In this document: positions 17,779 to 26,690 of the stretch, piece after piece | Numbering within the stretch: the stretch's first letter is position 1 | Layout of the letters: each line of letters opens with the position of its first letter | Source of the DNA: JAIYDQ01 sp034408855 | GTDB lineage: Bacteria > Planctomycetota > Planctomycetia > Pirellulales > Pirellulaceae | Assembly (NCBI GenBank): GCA_034408855.1 | Contig: JAWXCK010000029.1 | Location: 9,938 to 73,937, forward strand | Reading direction: 5' to 3' | Length of the DNA stretch: 64,000 nucleotides | Notes under the pieces: model-generated | Told to the model about the DNA's origin: nothing | Seen by the model: the letters and a program-made list of their open reading frames with translations, nothing else | The model's database searches: none | Program-made: the position numbers and the translations under genes

Positions 17779-18252
17779 ATGAAAAAAAATCTGTTAGCGC
17801 TTTTAGCCTTAGGAAGTCTGCTTGCTGGCTGCGCCAGCATCGAAGACTACAAATATCGTTCGGTAAATCGGAGTCGCGCTGCACAGGCTTGGCGACAAGC
17901 CAAAGTATGCTTGCCCGCCGATTGCACGACGATTGATTACGCCAATGGATTCAAGGACGGATACTTTGCCGTCGCGACCGGCGGATCTTGCTGCCCACCA
18001 GTTGTTCCTCCGCCTTGTTACTTCCACGCGAGGTATCAATCGACAGAAGGACAAGCCAAAGTCAACCAATGGTATCAAGGTTATCAAGCCGGAACCGTTG
18101 CTGCTGATCGAGATGGACGAAGCCTCTGGTCAACCGTTCCAACTCAAGATGGTCCTGGTTTAAATTGCCAAGCTGTCGAGTTGACAACCGACACCTATTG
18201 GAGCAACGTCATCGCGAATCCAACCGTATCCGATGTTTCAGAATCTCAGTAA
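17779..18252 (+). CDS. Small Cys-rich lipoprotein upstream of a polysaccharide exporter
   Basis: The start at 17779 (MKKNLLALLALGSLLAGCAS) gives a classical lipobox LAGC. The frame is open from 17698, but the earlier codons are not signal-like. The mature part (about 140 residues) has several cysteines (AKVCLPADC, GGSCCPPVVPPPCYF) and the motif FKDGYFAVATGG. WYQGYQAGTVAADRDG follows, a Gly/Tyr-rich pattern. It precedes the Wza-like exporter by 67 bases on the same strand, so a role as an accessory lipoprotein in polysaccharide export is plausible. No named family is known to me. Confidence 0.8.
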   Translation: MKKNLLALLALGSLLAGCASIEDYKYRSVNRSRAAQAWRQAKVCLPADCTTIDYANGFKDGYFAVATGGSCCPPVVPPPCYFHARYQSTEGQAKVNQWYQGYQAGTVAADRDGRSLWSTVPTQDGPGLNCQAVELTTDTYWSNVIANPTVSDVSESQ

Positions 18253-18319
18253 GCGACGTTCACGCGCGAGTGAATTTGTTTTAGGTAACTGCTTGGCACT
18301 CAGGGAAGGATGCAGAGCA

Positions 18320-19642
18320 ATGCGACACGCACACAAACTATCAATATCCAAAGGTTGGAGCTTGACCCTCCTTGCCCTCGGACTCATTTTCGAGACCGGT
18401 TGTATTACCTACTCGCACCATGCGATTCCGGCGGATCGATTGCCGCCTGAGCTTCGAATGTGCGAAAAAGGTTGCCGAGTTCCCGTCAACTTAGCATTGC
18501 TATCCCAAGCGCCGCCGCGTTCGTATGTTATCGGCGCTGGCGACGTGTTGAGCATTTACATTCGAGGTATTCTGCCACCGAACGTCGATGACAATGCGCC
18601 AGTTTTGCAGAATCCTCAGTTGCTGCAGACTGAATACTATCCGCCAATCGGAACCATAATGGGACCATCGGCTGGAATTCCGATTCACGTCAGCGATGAC
18701 GGAACCATTCCGATTCCTATCATTGGTTCGATCAAGGTCGAAGGACTGACGATCCAGCAAGCAGCCGAGAAAATCGTTCAGGTCGTCGTTGAAAAGAAAG
18801 TTGTCGTTAAGGATCGCGAGTACATCTACGTCAACCTTATTCGACCGCGTGTCCATCGCGTCATGGTTATTCGTGAAGAAACGAAATCAGATGCCCAAAC
18901 GATTATGCCACGAACGGCTTCGTCCGTTGCCAAACGAGGCTCCGCAGAGGTCGTCGATCTTCCAGCCTTTGAAAATGACATCCTTCATGCGTTGACTGCT
19001 TCGGGCGGGATGCCCGGTACGGATGCGCTCAATGAAGTTTGGATTCTTCGTCGTGGCCAACGCAGCGACGGCATGACAGACGCAGTATGGGACGGTGCTA
19101 GCCAAGCAGCCAATCCGGCTGAATTCATCTCCTGCTGCCCAGAAGGAGCTACCGCCAAACGCATTCAGCTTTGGACCAGAGACGGAAGCTCTCCTTGCTT
19201 CTCTCAGGCCGATGTTATTCTGCAAGATGGAGATATTGTATACCTACAAGCTCGACAGCAAGAAGTCTTCTACACCGGCGGGCTGATTACCGGTGCCGAG
19301 ATTCCATTACCCCGCGATCATGACATCGATGTCTTGGAAGCGGTCGCTATGGCCAACGCTTCGGTGGGTGGGCCAGGTGGAGCGGGTGGAAATGTCTTCC
19401 GAGCTGGAGCTGGTCCTGGAAATATTATTCCGCCGACCCGAGCTTTGGTTTTGCGTAAAGTCGGCAATGGTCAACAAGTTGCAATCCGGGTTGATCTAGA
19501 ACGAGCTGTTCGCGATCCAAAGCAACGAGTCAACATCCAGGCGGGCGACTTCATAATGTTATACTACAAGCCAGGTGAAACGTTCACCAACGCAGCACTC
19601 AACTTCGTCAACTTTACGCTCTTGATTCCAGCCGGAAACTAA
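18320..19642 (+). CDS. Wza-like polysaccharide biosynthesis/export outer-membrane lipoprotein
   Basis: I place the start at the ATG at 18320 (440 residues), which begins a signal peptide ending in ETGC, a likely lipobox. The frame is open upstream to 18233, overlapping the previous gene. The poly_export domain is seen in SYVIGAGDVLSIYI and VSDDGTIPIPIIGSIKVEGLT. SLBB-type repeats follow (DIVYLQARQQEVFYTGGLITGAEIPLP and NIQAGDFIMLYYKPGE). The protein should form or gate the outer-membrane export channel for exopolysaccharide. No glycosyltransferase or Wzc kinase is adjacent, so the gene pair stands apart from the biosynthetic cluster. Confidence 0.88.
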   Translation: MRHAHKLSISKGWSLTLLALGLIFETGCITYSHHAIPADRLPPELRMCEKGCRVPVNLALLSQAPPRSYVIGAGDVLSIYIRGILPPNVDDNAPVLQNPQLLQTEYYPPIGTIMGPSAGIPIHVSDDGTIPIPIIGSIKVEGLTIQQAAEKIVQVVVEKKVVVKDREYIYVNLIRPRVHRVMVIREETKSDAQTIMPRTASSVAKRGSAEVVDLPAFENDILHALTASGGMPGTDALNEVWILRRGQRSDGMTDAVWDGASQAANPAEFISCCPEGATAKRIQLWTRDGSSPCFSQADVILQDGDIVYLQARQQEVFYTGGLITGAEIPLPRDHDIDVLEAVAMANASVGGPGGAGGNVFRAGAGPGNIIPPTRALVLRKVGNGQQVAIRVDLERAVRDPKQRVNIQAGDFIMLYYKPGETFTNAALNFVNFTLLIPAGN

Positions 19643-19643
19643 G

Positions 19644-20414
19644 TTAGTCAACATCAAGTGGAATGATCATCTGGTCTTCAGCAACGATCAACGTATCCGG
19701 CGAGCCATTCACATGGCTCGCCGTGATCGTTGAAAGACCGAGCGGATCGTGACCGGTGGCCAGCGGATTGAGGTGCGTTAGAATCAATCGAGATATTCGG
19801 GCTGCCGCCGCACCTTGAATTACAGCAGAACCCCAACTGTGTCCGGTCAATTCTGCGAACCGCTGCTCTTCGTCGCGAAAGTTGCACTCATGTACTAACC
19901 AATCGACGCCTTTCACCAGCGGCCAATAAGCAGAATTAGGACGGCTGGTAGTGTCGGTAACGTAAGCCAGCGACAGGTTCGGCCACTCAATCCTATAACC
20001 AACGCTACCGCCGGGATGCTCGAGCGGGAACCAATGAACCTTGGCTCCGCATATTTCCATTTCAGTCGGTTGGTCCTCGATGACGATCCATTCGATCGGG
20101 GCTCGTACTGGGAAAAGCAATTCTGCAAAGAGATGCTGTTGCACAGTCTCCAACTTCTGCCGTTCCCCGTAGACTCGGATCTTTTTGAGCCGAGTCACGG
20201 CGAGAAGATCTAGGACAAACGTTAAGCCAAGCACATGATCGAGATGAGCATGGCTCAGCAAGATGTCGAGCGAGTCGTGCTGGATCAATGGCAACGCGCG
20301 GAATAAACCGGAACCCGCATCGAGCATTAGGCCAACTTCAGGAATAAAAACGCAGCTTGTATGCCGAGATTCATTCGGATGGTAGCCAGCCGTTCCAAGA
20401 AAGTGTAAATGCAT
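19644..20414 (-). CDS. Metallo-beta-lactamase-fold hydrolase (RNase Z-like)
   Basis: I use the internal ATG at 20414 (MHLHFLGTAGYHPNE), which is typical for this fold; the frame is open to 20438. The product has 256 residues. The metal site HxHxDH is SHAHLDH, followed by LGLTF. Further ligands are seen in YVTDTT, HECNF and LTHLNP. The opening FLGTAG resembles ribonuclease Z/ElaC and phosphodiesterase-type members. It could be a tRNA 3' processing enzyme or a general phosphodiesterase, and the sequence does not settle this. It is the last gene after the NUDIX hydrolase, with a 98-base gap. Confidence 0.85.
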   Translation of the reverse strand: MHLHFLGTAGYHPNESRHTSCVFIPEVGLMLDAGSGLFRALPLIQHDSLDILLSHAHLDHVLGLTFVLDLLAVTRLKKIRVYGERQKLETVQQHLFAELLFPVRAPIEWIVIEDQPTEMEICGAKVHWFPLEHPGGSVGYRIEWPNLSLAYVTDTTSRPNSAYWPLVKGVDWLVHECNFRDEEQRFAELTGHSWGSAVIQGAAAARISRLILTHLNPLATGHDPLGLSTITASHVNGSPDTLIVAEDQMIIPLDVD

Positions 20415-20512
20415 GCCTTCCCTTCGGCCTAGTGCCATCGCAATGCCAGTTCAACAACGTATTGCTTGTATCAGATTCGTGACGGTAACTCAATCAGGGG
20501 AAGCCAAAACAC

Positions 20513-21034
20513 TCATGCATGGATTCGATAACGAAGATACCAAAGCAGCGCGACAAGCGTCTTGGCGTCTTCGATCAGGCCATCTCGCAAGTAGCGATCA
20601 ATTTCAGACCAGGATAAAACTCGGTTGCTGATTTGTTCGCCAACTTCCCTTCGCGGCTTCGTATAGGATAGTTGGCTGGCGACAAAAAAGTGCATTTTTT
20701 CATCGAGGATTCCCGGGGACATCCTAAATATATGTACCTTATCCATTTTAGCAGCTTCATAGCCAGTTTCTTCGATGAGTTCGCGTCCGGCCGTCAGCAT
20801 GGGGGCTTCGTTAGGTTCGAGCGTCCCGGCCGGAAGTTCAAGCATCCATTGGTCGACCGCAACACGATAGGTATGGATCAAGCAGACGTGATTTTCGTCG
20901 ACAATCGGTAAGACCACCACCGCGCCTGGGTGCCGAACAACGTGCCGTGGTAAAAATGTACCATCGTCGAGAGGCTGATAAACTTCTTCGACGTCAAACC
21001 GGCGGGCACGAAAAACCTTTTTGGCCGATGGCAT
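20513..21034 (-). CDS. NUDIX hydrolase, ADP-ribose pyrophosphatase-like
   Basis: 173 residues with a perfect Nudix box at about 70-92 (GTLEPNE, then REL-x-EETGY). The upstream WMLELPAG and the downstream MSPGILDEKMHFFVA follow the ADP-sugar pyrophosphatase layout. Expected reaction: hydrolysis of ADP-ribose or a related nucleotide-sugar to AMP and sugar phosphate, Mg-dependent. It begins 22 bases after the lactonase-like gene, so it is probably in that operon. Confidence 0.9.
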   Translation of the reverse strand: MPSAKKVFRARRFDVEEVYQPLDDGTFLPRHVVRHPGAVVVLPIVDENHVCLIHTYRVAVDQWMLELPAGTLEPNEAPMLTAGRELIEETGYEAAKMDKVHIFRMSPGILDEKMHFFVASQLSYTKPRREVGEQISNRVLSWSEIDRYLRDGLIEDAKTLVALLWYLRYRIHA

Positions 21035-21056
21035 ATAAACCTCGTTTAGGTGAATG

Positions 21057-22025
21057 CTAACTGAGATCCGATGGAATCTGAAAGGCCGGCGATTCGCTTG
21101 CCGTCAACCAATCCGTCGGTGAAAAGAACAACGTACCGGCTTCAGGCGACTGTGCGCGTCGCTCTACCGGCAAGAATTCCAGTGCAGTCGTGATGACGAG
21201 AAATACCTTGCCCGCCATCGCGATCAATTGCGGGCAAGTATTCTGTGGCGAGCCGAGAGTTGTCCAAATCTTTTCCAAAGCGCCATCCGATAGTCGATAT
21301 TGTCGCGTTTCGCCAAGCGGGGCGGGATTCGGATTATACATGCTGACAATCACGCTTTTCCCATCAGGCGTCAGAATCATTCCGTCAGGAACGGCCGGAT
21401 CAGCCGTCAAGTCTACGATAACTCTTGGTTCCGAAAGTTTTGCGGCTTTCAAATCAAAGTCATATACAACGATTTGCCGGGTAGGCGAATCGATATCCAG
21501 CAACTGAAGCCCACCATTGGCAGTTTTCAGAATCGCTTTCCCGTTGCTACATACTTGATCGTCTCGAAGTCGTACGACGCGTCCATCTTCGCCTCGATAC
21601 AAATACAATCCCGCTTTCTTGGTACGAAACTCTAAATCCTTCGTGCCGAATACCAAATTGTTATCCCATGCAACCGCATCGTTAATCACCGTCCCCTCGC
21701 GATCAAGATCGATACCCGATGCAATCACCTTCCATGAGCGATCGCGAATCGAAAACAAGCCGATTTCGCGCTCGCAACCAGCTACGAAAACCCCGTCTCG
21801 ATTAGTGGCAAATGCAAATCCAGGTCGTCCCGGAAGCTCGTACGACTCGTTCTGCTTGCTCGACCAATCGTAGACGTTGATCGCGCCATGCTTGGCCGTC
21901 GGACCACATTGAATCGCAACCCACGAGAACTTATCGTTCCCGAACGGATACGGCCCTTCGGGAAGAAATCGTAACGCTTCGGAAGTAGGTCGAAATAAAA
22001 CGTCAGCCGGGACTATTTTGGTCAT
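21057..22025 (-). CDS. SMP-30/gluconolactonase-like beta-propeller protein
   Basis: 322 residues without a signal peptide, built of propeller repeats. Motifs such as SWVAIQCGPTAKHGAINVYDW, TVINDAVAWDNNLVFGTKD and PDGMILTPDGKSVIVSMYNPN match the SMP-30/LRE family, including the N-D near VINDA and the PDGM segment around the metal site. The likely reaction is hydrolysis of an aldonolactone. It follows the aldehyde dehydrogenase by 31 bases, in the order FAH dehydratase, semialdehyde dehydrogenase, lactonase, consistent with an oxidative pentose or sugar-acid pathway. Confidence 0.78.
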   Translation of the reverse strand: MTKIVPADVLFRPTSEALRFLPEGPYPFGNDKFSWVAIQCGPTAKHGAINVYDWSSKQNESYELPGRPGFAFATNRDGVFVAGCEREIGLFSIRDRSWKVIASGIDLDREGTVINDAVAWDNNLVFGTKDLEFRTKKAGLYLYRGEDGRVVRLRDDQVCSNGKAILKTANGGLQLLDIDSPTRQIVVYDFDLKAAKLSEPRVIVDLTADPAVPDGMILTPDGKSVIVSMYNPNPAPLGETRQYRLSDGALEKIWTTLGSPQNTCPQLIAMAGKVFLVITTALEFLPVERRAQSPEAGTLFFSPTDWLTASESPAFQIPSDLS

Positions 22026-22056
22026 TTAAATTGGTTGTAGCTAAAAGAAGTTCTGA

Positions 22057-23685
22057 TTACGATCCGACGTTCCCTTGCGACCATTTTCCGTCAATGCTTC
22101 GCCAAGTTTCGCCAGTCGGATTATCATCCTTCAGGAGCAGCGGTAGCCGAGTAGATCGAACAGCGTCATAACACGTCAGCTTCGCAAATCGCAATAATGA
22201 GGCCGGAATGCCGACGGCGGTAAAGCCGGGGTGACTCGTTGCAGGATACGGGCCACCATGATTCATCGCCGGGCTGACGGCGACTCCAGTCGGCATTTTA
22301 TCATTCAAAACTCGCCCCACTTTGGTCGCAAGCGTTGGAGCCAGCAGATTGTATGACTCGTCGTCGCTGCCATCGGTGGCCGAGTAGATGCAACCGGTAA
22401 GATTTCCTTCGAGCTGTTGGATGACTTCATGGATCTCAGCAACGTCGCGGCATAGCACCATCAGAGCTGCGTTGCCGAATGCTTCGGTTTGAAACTGCAT
22501 CGGATCGCTGAGAAACTGCTGGCCAGTTGCTTGCATTAGCGTGTTGGCAACGGCGCATCGCGAGCCTTCGATGGCCTGACCACCAACCAATACTTTTGCC
22601 CCGATTGATTTGAGAAGGTCAATGCCGCTGACGAGCGAAGTTTGAACGGATTTTGATAGAAGCGTTCCTGCCGGCAATTTTTCATAGCGACTTGCTATCT
22701 CGGCAACGATGGCTCGAGATGCATCATTATCGAAAAGCAAAACAATTCCCGGACTGGTACAGAACTGGCCAGCCCCCATAAGTCCGCTTGTCGCAAAGTC
22801 TTCAACTACTTTGGCAGCTCGCTCGACCAAGGCATTCGGCAAAATGACTACCGGATTCACGCTGGATAGCTCTGCATAAAAAGGCTTTCCGCCAGCATCG
22901 GCGGCAGCCTTCAATTGCAATCCGGCCCGGCGACTGCCGGTGTATCCCGTGGCACCGACGCGGTGGTCGGCAACTAATCGCATTCCATCTTCATGGCTGG
23001 TCCGATAGAGCAACTGGACCAACCCGCTGGGCATCTTCGTTTCCTGCATGGCGGCGAGCACTTGCTCAGCCAACAATTTTGTGGTTCCAGGATGAGACGA
23101 ATTGGCTTTACCGATCACCGGATTACCAGCCGCAATAGCCGATGCAAAGTCACCGCCGACAACTCCGTTGTATGCGAACGGGAAATTGTTTGGACCAAAG
23201 ACACAGATCGGTCCTAACGATTCATACACCGAACGAATATTTAGTTTCGTGTCGATAGTTGCTAAGGCCCACGATCCGCTTCTCGCGGCCGTCGCGGCTT
23301 GTCGCAATTGATTGACCGTGCGAGGTAGCTCGACGTCCCCCAGTCGCGGTGCCGTCGGCAAACCTGTCTCTTCATTGGCTTTGGCAACTAAAGACTCTTT
23401 GTTTTGTTCGAGCTTGGTTGCAAGCGACTCGAGGAACTCGGCCCTTCGCGTTGCCGGAAGTGATTGCATGGTGACAAAAGCTTCGGATGCGGCAGCTATT
23501 GCTCGCTCACAGTCCGACCATTTGCTGACCGGAAAAACTTCGGCAATGGGTTCGCCTGTGTTCGGATTCGAAGCTTGAAAAACGCTACTAGCGTCGGCTG
23601 CACACCAAACTCCGTCGATTAAAACCGGCGAAGCTTTCTGAGTTGCCGATGAAGTTTCTCGCAAAGGTCTCGATGTGGTACTCAT
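22057..23685 (-). CDS. Alpha-ketoglutaric semialdehyde dehydrogenase-type aldehyde dehydrogenase
   Basis: 542 residues, which matches the longer NADP-dependent ketoglutarate semialdehyde dehydrogenases. Visible features are GPNNFPFAYN (164-173) for nucleotide binding, catalytic Glu272 in AELSSVNPV, and catalytic Cys309 in GAGQFCTSPG. It overlaps the upstream FAH-family gene by ATGA (23682-23685). In the Weimberg-type route it would oxidise 2-oxoglutarate semialdehyde to 2-oxoglutarate; the neighbouring FAH-family dehydratase would supply that substrate. Family assignment is firm, but substrate assignment rests on context. Confidence 0.87.
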   Translation of the reverse strand: MSTTSRPLRETSSATQKASPVLIDGVWCAADASSVFQASNPNTGEPIAEVFPVSKWSDCERAIAAASEAFVTMQSLPATRRAEFLESLATKLEQNKESLVAKANEETGLPTAPRLGDVELPRTVNQLRQAATAARSGSWALATIDTKLNIRSVYESLGPICVFGPNNFPFAYNGVVGGDFASAIAAGNPVIGKANSSHPGTTKLLAEQVLAAMQETKMPSGLVQLLYRTSHEDGMRLVADHRVGATGYTGSRRAGLQLKAAADAGGKPFYAELSSVNPVVILPNALVERAAKVVEDFATSGLMGAGQFCTSPGIVLLFDNDASRAIVAEIASRYEKLPAGTLLSKSVQTSLVSGIDLLKSIGAKVLVGGQAIEGSRCAVANTLMQATGQQFLSDPMQFQTEAFGNAALMVLCRDVAEIHEVIQQLEGNLTGCIYSATDGSDDESYNLLAPTLATKVGRVLNDKMPTGVAVSPAMNHGGPYPATSHPGFTAVGIPASLLRFAKLTCYDAVRSTRLPLLLKDDNPTGETWRSIDGKWSQGNVGS

Positions 23686-24548
23686 TTTGTTCCCTGTACA
23701 ATCGTGTTGATTAGTTTTCCGATTCCGTCGATCTCAATGGCGACCGTATCGCCGCGAGCCAACGTGAAGTTGCAATCCGGAACGATGCCGGTTCCAGTTA
23801 GCAGCATAACACCATTCGGGAATTCGTTGTCGCGAAACAGCCATTGAACAAGATCCTCGAACTGACGTGCCATTTGAGCCACCGATGTCGAACCCGCGAA
23901 GACTTCTTGGCCGCCACGCTGGATTGAAAGTTGGATTTTAATCGAAGATCGCTCGGGCATCGCGTCGGCTAACGTAATCCACGGTCCTAAGCCACAGCAC
24001 TGGCTATAGAATTTGGCCTGAGGTAGATAAAGCGGATTGTCGCCTTCGATATCCCGAGAGCTCATATCGTTACCAATCGTATATCCGACGATTCGACCAT
24101 CGCGACTGATCACCAGTGTTAGCTCTGGCTCAGGAACATTCCAGTTCGCATCGCTTCGAATGCGAAGTGCTCCAAGATGGCCACGACATCGCGAGGGCGT
24201 TGCCTTAAAGAACAACTCAGGGCGATCCGCTTGATAGACTCGATCGTAACAACTGGCCGCTGCCTCCGACTCTTCCATTCTCGCCGTTTGCGACCGTTTG
24301 TAGGTGACTCCAGCAGCCCAAACTTCTTGGGCATCGATCGGTGGAAGCCAATCGACTTGATCCAATTGAACTGCCGGGCAATCGCCACTGGCCTTCAAGT
24401 CTTTCGCCAACGAAAAAAGCTTCGGATGGGAAAGCAGTTCGCTAAGTGATTCAAGTTTGGCGGATTGTAAATCGAGTGGGATTGCCTTGTCGCCTTCGAT
24501 TTTCGCGACGTGCGGAATCCGATCGACAAGAATTCGAGCTAATTTCAT
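23682..24548 (-). CDS. Fumarylacetoacetate hydrolase-family protein, probable 2-keto-3-deoxypentonate dehydratase
   Basis: 288 residues. The FAH core is seen in LFFKATPSR, NVPEPELTLVISRDGRIVGY (metal-ligand glutamates) and GNDMSSRDIEGDNPLYLPQAK (Asp ligand). GTGIVPDCNFTLARGDTV is the C-terminal family end. In sugar-acid operons this family includes 2-keto-3-deoxy-D-arabinonate dehydratases, and its overlap with a semialdehyde dehydrogenase and closeness to a lactonase favour that role over aromatic catabolism. First gene of the leftward operon. Confidence 0.84.
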   Translation of the reverse strand: MKLARILVDRIPHVAKIEGDKAIPLDLQSAKLESLSELLSHPKLFSLAKDLKASGDCPAVQLDQVDWLPPIDAQEVWAAGVTYKRSQTARMEESEAAASCYDRVYQADRPELFFKATPSRCRGHLGALRIRSDANWNVPEPELTLVISRDGRIVGYTIGNDMSSRDIEGDNPLYLPQAKFYSQCCGLGPWITLADAMPERSSIKIQLSIQRGGQEVFAGSTSVAQMARQFEDLVQWLFRDNEFPNGVMLLTGTGIVPDCNFTLARGDTVAIEIDGIGKLINTIVQGTK

Positions 24549-24605
24549 GGTTTTCCTTGGCCGAGATGCCAGAATGCAATCAGGGGAAAGCCATAGGATA
24601 CCGAT

Positions 24606-24634
24606 TTAGCAGCCCGGCGCAAGCGGGCTGCTAA
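24606..24634. repeat. Perfect 11-bp hairpin element
   Basis: TTAGCAGCCCG and CGGGCTGCTAA form a perfect stem around the 7-base loop GCGCAAG. It sits 57 bases upstream of the FAH-family start. The loop sequence also occurs within R2 arms, which suggests a related intergenic element. Confidence 0.75.
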
Positions 24635-24895
24635 TTTGGTGATTCTTAACATATTACATCAACAACCTGATTGCGCAGGCAGAAGCATCGTTTCTCAGAG
24701 AAACAAAACAATCGTTGGAAACAACGACCAACGACATTGTTGGGCGAATCCTTGGGCAAATCACTTAATAAAATAGCCTTTTCAAAAATTCTCGGTGATC
24801 GTGTGGCGGTGATGGAGTCTTTGATAACACGGTTGCAGATCGATAGACAACTTCGCTAAACTGAAGTTTGAGGTAAGCTTACAGTGATCCATTTC

Positions 24896-24917
24896 GCAAG
24901 CTAGAAGCTTACGCCAC
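24896..24917 (+). repeat. Dispersed intergenic repeat R1, copy 2
   Basis: GCAAGCTAGAAGCTTACGCC plus AC, one base different from the copies at 36579 and 53404. It lies in the leader of the quinone reductase gene, ending 26 bases before its ATG. Confidence 0.8.
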
Positions 24918-24943
24918 TTTCGAGGGAAGGAAACGCTACCGCG

Positions 24944-25942
24944 ATGAAAGCCGCATATATTGAGAAGACGGGTGCTCCGGATGTGATACAGTACGGAGAA
25001 CTTCCTGATCCCCAATGTGGTCCTGATCAAGTGCTGCTCCAGGTCGGTGCAGTGTCGGTGAACCCGATTGACACTTACATTCGCAATGGTGCCAACTATT
25101 GGCCGTTACCGCAACCCTTTATTATCGGTTGCGATGTTGCCGGGACGATCCTCAAAGTTGGCGATAAAGTCCGGCATTTGGAAGCTGGGCAACGCGTTTG
25201 GGGAAGCAATCAAGGGCTGCTTGGCCGACAGGGAACTTTTTCATCATTGGCAGCCATCGATGCAGCTTGGCTTTATCCGACGCCCGACAATACTTCCGAC
25301 GATCAAGCGGCTGCGATTGCATTGGTAGGAATAACGGCCCGACTTGGACTTTTGCGCGATGCGGTTTTACAGCCTGGGCAAACCATTTTCGTGCGTGGTG
25401 GAACGGGCGGCGTTGGCTCGATGGTCGTTCAGATGGCGAAAGCCGTCGGAGCGATAGTCATTACCACGGCCGGCTCACCTGAAAAAGCTGCCGAATGTCG
25501 GCAACTTGGTGCCGATCTGGTGATCGAGTACAAAACGCAAAGCGTACAGGAAACGCTCTTGGCCTTCGCTCCCTCGGGGGTCCATGTCTTTTGGGAAACC
25601 TTGCGCGACCCCGACTTTGACCTTGCGGTAAGTTGCCTTGCCGAGCGCGGCACGATGATTCTCATGGCTGGAAGGACGGCTCGCCCCGAGTTTCCGGTCG
25701 GCCCCTTTTACGTGAAAGGGTGTAGTCTCAAAGGCCTGGTAATGTTCAAGGCATCGGCAAGCGAACAACAAGCCGCCGCTTCCGACATCAACCATTGGCT
25801 CGTCAATGGAAAGCTGAAAGCGAAAATAGATCGCGTTTTGCCGCTCAGTCAATCGGCGGAAGCGCATCGACTGCAAGAAGACAATACCATAAACGGCACG
25901 GGTTGCTTGGCCGGTAAAATTGTCTTGAATCCAAGTCTCTAA
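24944..25942 (+). CDS. Quinone oxidoreductase-like, zinc-independent MDR-family reductase
   Basis: 332 residues. GroES-like N-terminal part (MKAAYIEKTGAPDVIQYG, VSVNPIDTYIRNG, FIIGCDVAGTI) and a Rossmann part with FVRGGTGGVGSMVVQMAKAVGA. No structural-zinc cysteine cluster is seen, which fits NADPH:quinone reductases rather than alcohol dehydrogenases. Expected activity: NADPH-dependent reduction of quinones or enones in the cytoplasm. A hypothetical gene follows 15 bases later and is probably co-transcribed. Confidence 0.9.
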   Translation: MKAAYIEKTGAPDVIQYGELPDPQCGPDQVLLQVGAVSVNPIDTYIRNGANYWPLPQPFIIGCDVAGTILKVGDKVRHLEAGQRVWGSNQGLLGRQGTFSSLAAIDAAWLYPTPDNTSDDQAAAIALVGITARLGLLRDAVLQPGQTIFVRGGTGGVGSMVVQMAKAVGAIVITTAGSPEKAAECRQLGADLVIEYKTQSVQETLLAFAPSGVHVFWETLRDPDFDLAVSCLAERGTMILMAGRTARPEFPVGPFYVKGCSLKGLVMFKASASEQQAAASDINHWLVNGKLKAKIDRVLPLSQSAEAHRLQEDNTINGTGCLAGKIVLNPSL

Positions 25943-25957
25943 CGAATATGACGATCC

Positions 25958-26686
25958 ATGTTTTGGCAACTTGAACAATCGAAAGCTACCTTTCTATTTC
26001 ACCGGTGGCATGGCAACCTTGATTTGGGAGCTCCTGAACAAGGGCTGCAAATCACTTCGCCATGTGATTCCAACGCATCCAACATTTTAGCGGTGAAATT
26101 TCCACAACCGCGCCAACCTTTCCACCAAGACTGCTACACGCGGCTCGGAGACGTCATTGTTGTTTATCCGCAGCGCGAATCTCGAAAGTTCAATTTGCAA
26201 CTCGATTATCGATTGCTGGAATCGAGCGACACCAGCATCCTTATCGAACTGTGGATCAGCGTTCAGACCTACTTGCTCGATAGTCATCCAGCGGTAAGTG
26301 TTCGTTGCTCATTCGACTTGCCAAACCTTTCTGCTTATCGTGACGACTCGAGAGGGGCACTGATAGTCCATGATAAGGCTTACCTCGATCAACTTTCGGC
26401 ATCGTCGAAGAGCGTGAAGGACATCGCGCTGGTTACTGGCCCTTTAGCCGAAGGTGGAATGCATGCCGCATGGTTCAATCATCCTCGCGATCAATCGGAC
26501 AGCGCTTGGTCCATTGCCAGCGAAGGAACATCATTCGAAGCGAAGCTCTTCGGCCATTTCATGGAGAAAGGTGTTATTCGGCGAGGGCGAATGCGCTGTT
26601 TGATAAGCAAGCAGCCGATCAGTCCAATCGAATTGCAAGCTGCCTATGAAAACTTCGTTTCTAGCCCGCTCCCACTCACTGCTTAA
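25958..26686 (+). CDS. Hypothetical protein, 242 aa
   Basis: I do not recognise the family. The 242 residues look soluble and beta-rich, with no signal or membrane segment. Features are FLFHRWHGNLDLGAPEQGLQI near the start and DVIVVYPQRESRKFNLQLDYRLL. SDTSILIELWISVQTYLLDSHPAV lies in the middle. The strand of the gene, short spacing after the quinone reductase and consistent codon use argue that it is real. It converges with the potassium-channel regulator gene with only 4 bases between stops. Confidence 0.7.
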   Translation: MFWQLEQSKATFLFHRWHGNLDLGAPEQGLQITSPCDSNASNILAVKFPQPRQPFHQDCYTRLGDVIVVYPQRESRKFNLQLDYRLLESSDTSILIELWISVQTYLLDSHPAVSVRCSFDLPNLSAYRDDSRGALIVHDKAYLDQLSASSKSVKDIALVTGPLAEGGMHAAWFNHPRDQSDSAWSIASEGTSFEAKLFGHFMEKGVIRRGRMRCLISKQPISPIELQAAYENFVSSPLPLTA

Positions 26687-26690
26687 CCGG

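Larger units (their letters stand above)
24549..24943. other. Intergenic region between divergent genes, holds two short repeats
   Basis: 395 bases without a convincing gene. It contains the hairpin at 24606-24634 and an R1 copy at 24896-24917. A 62-codon frame at 24671-24859 has no ribosome site and unconvincing composition. Promoters for both flanking genes must lie here, but I could not pick them with confidence. Confidence 0.6.

Noticed and set aside
24671..24859. 62-codon frame in the intergenic region
   Set aside because: No ribosome-binding site, composition unlike neighbours, and it overlaps a repeat-rich spacer.
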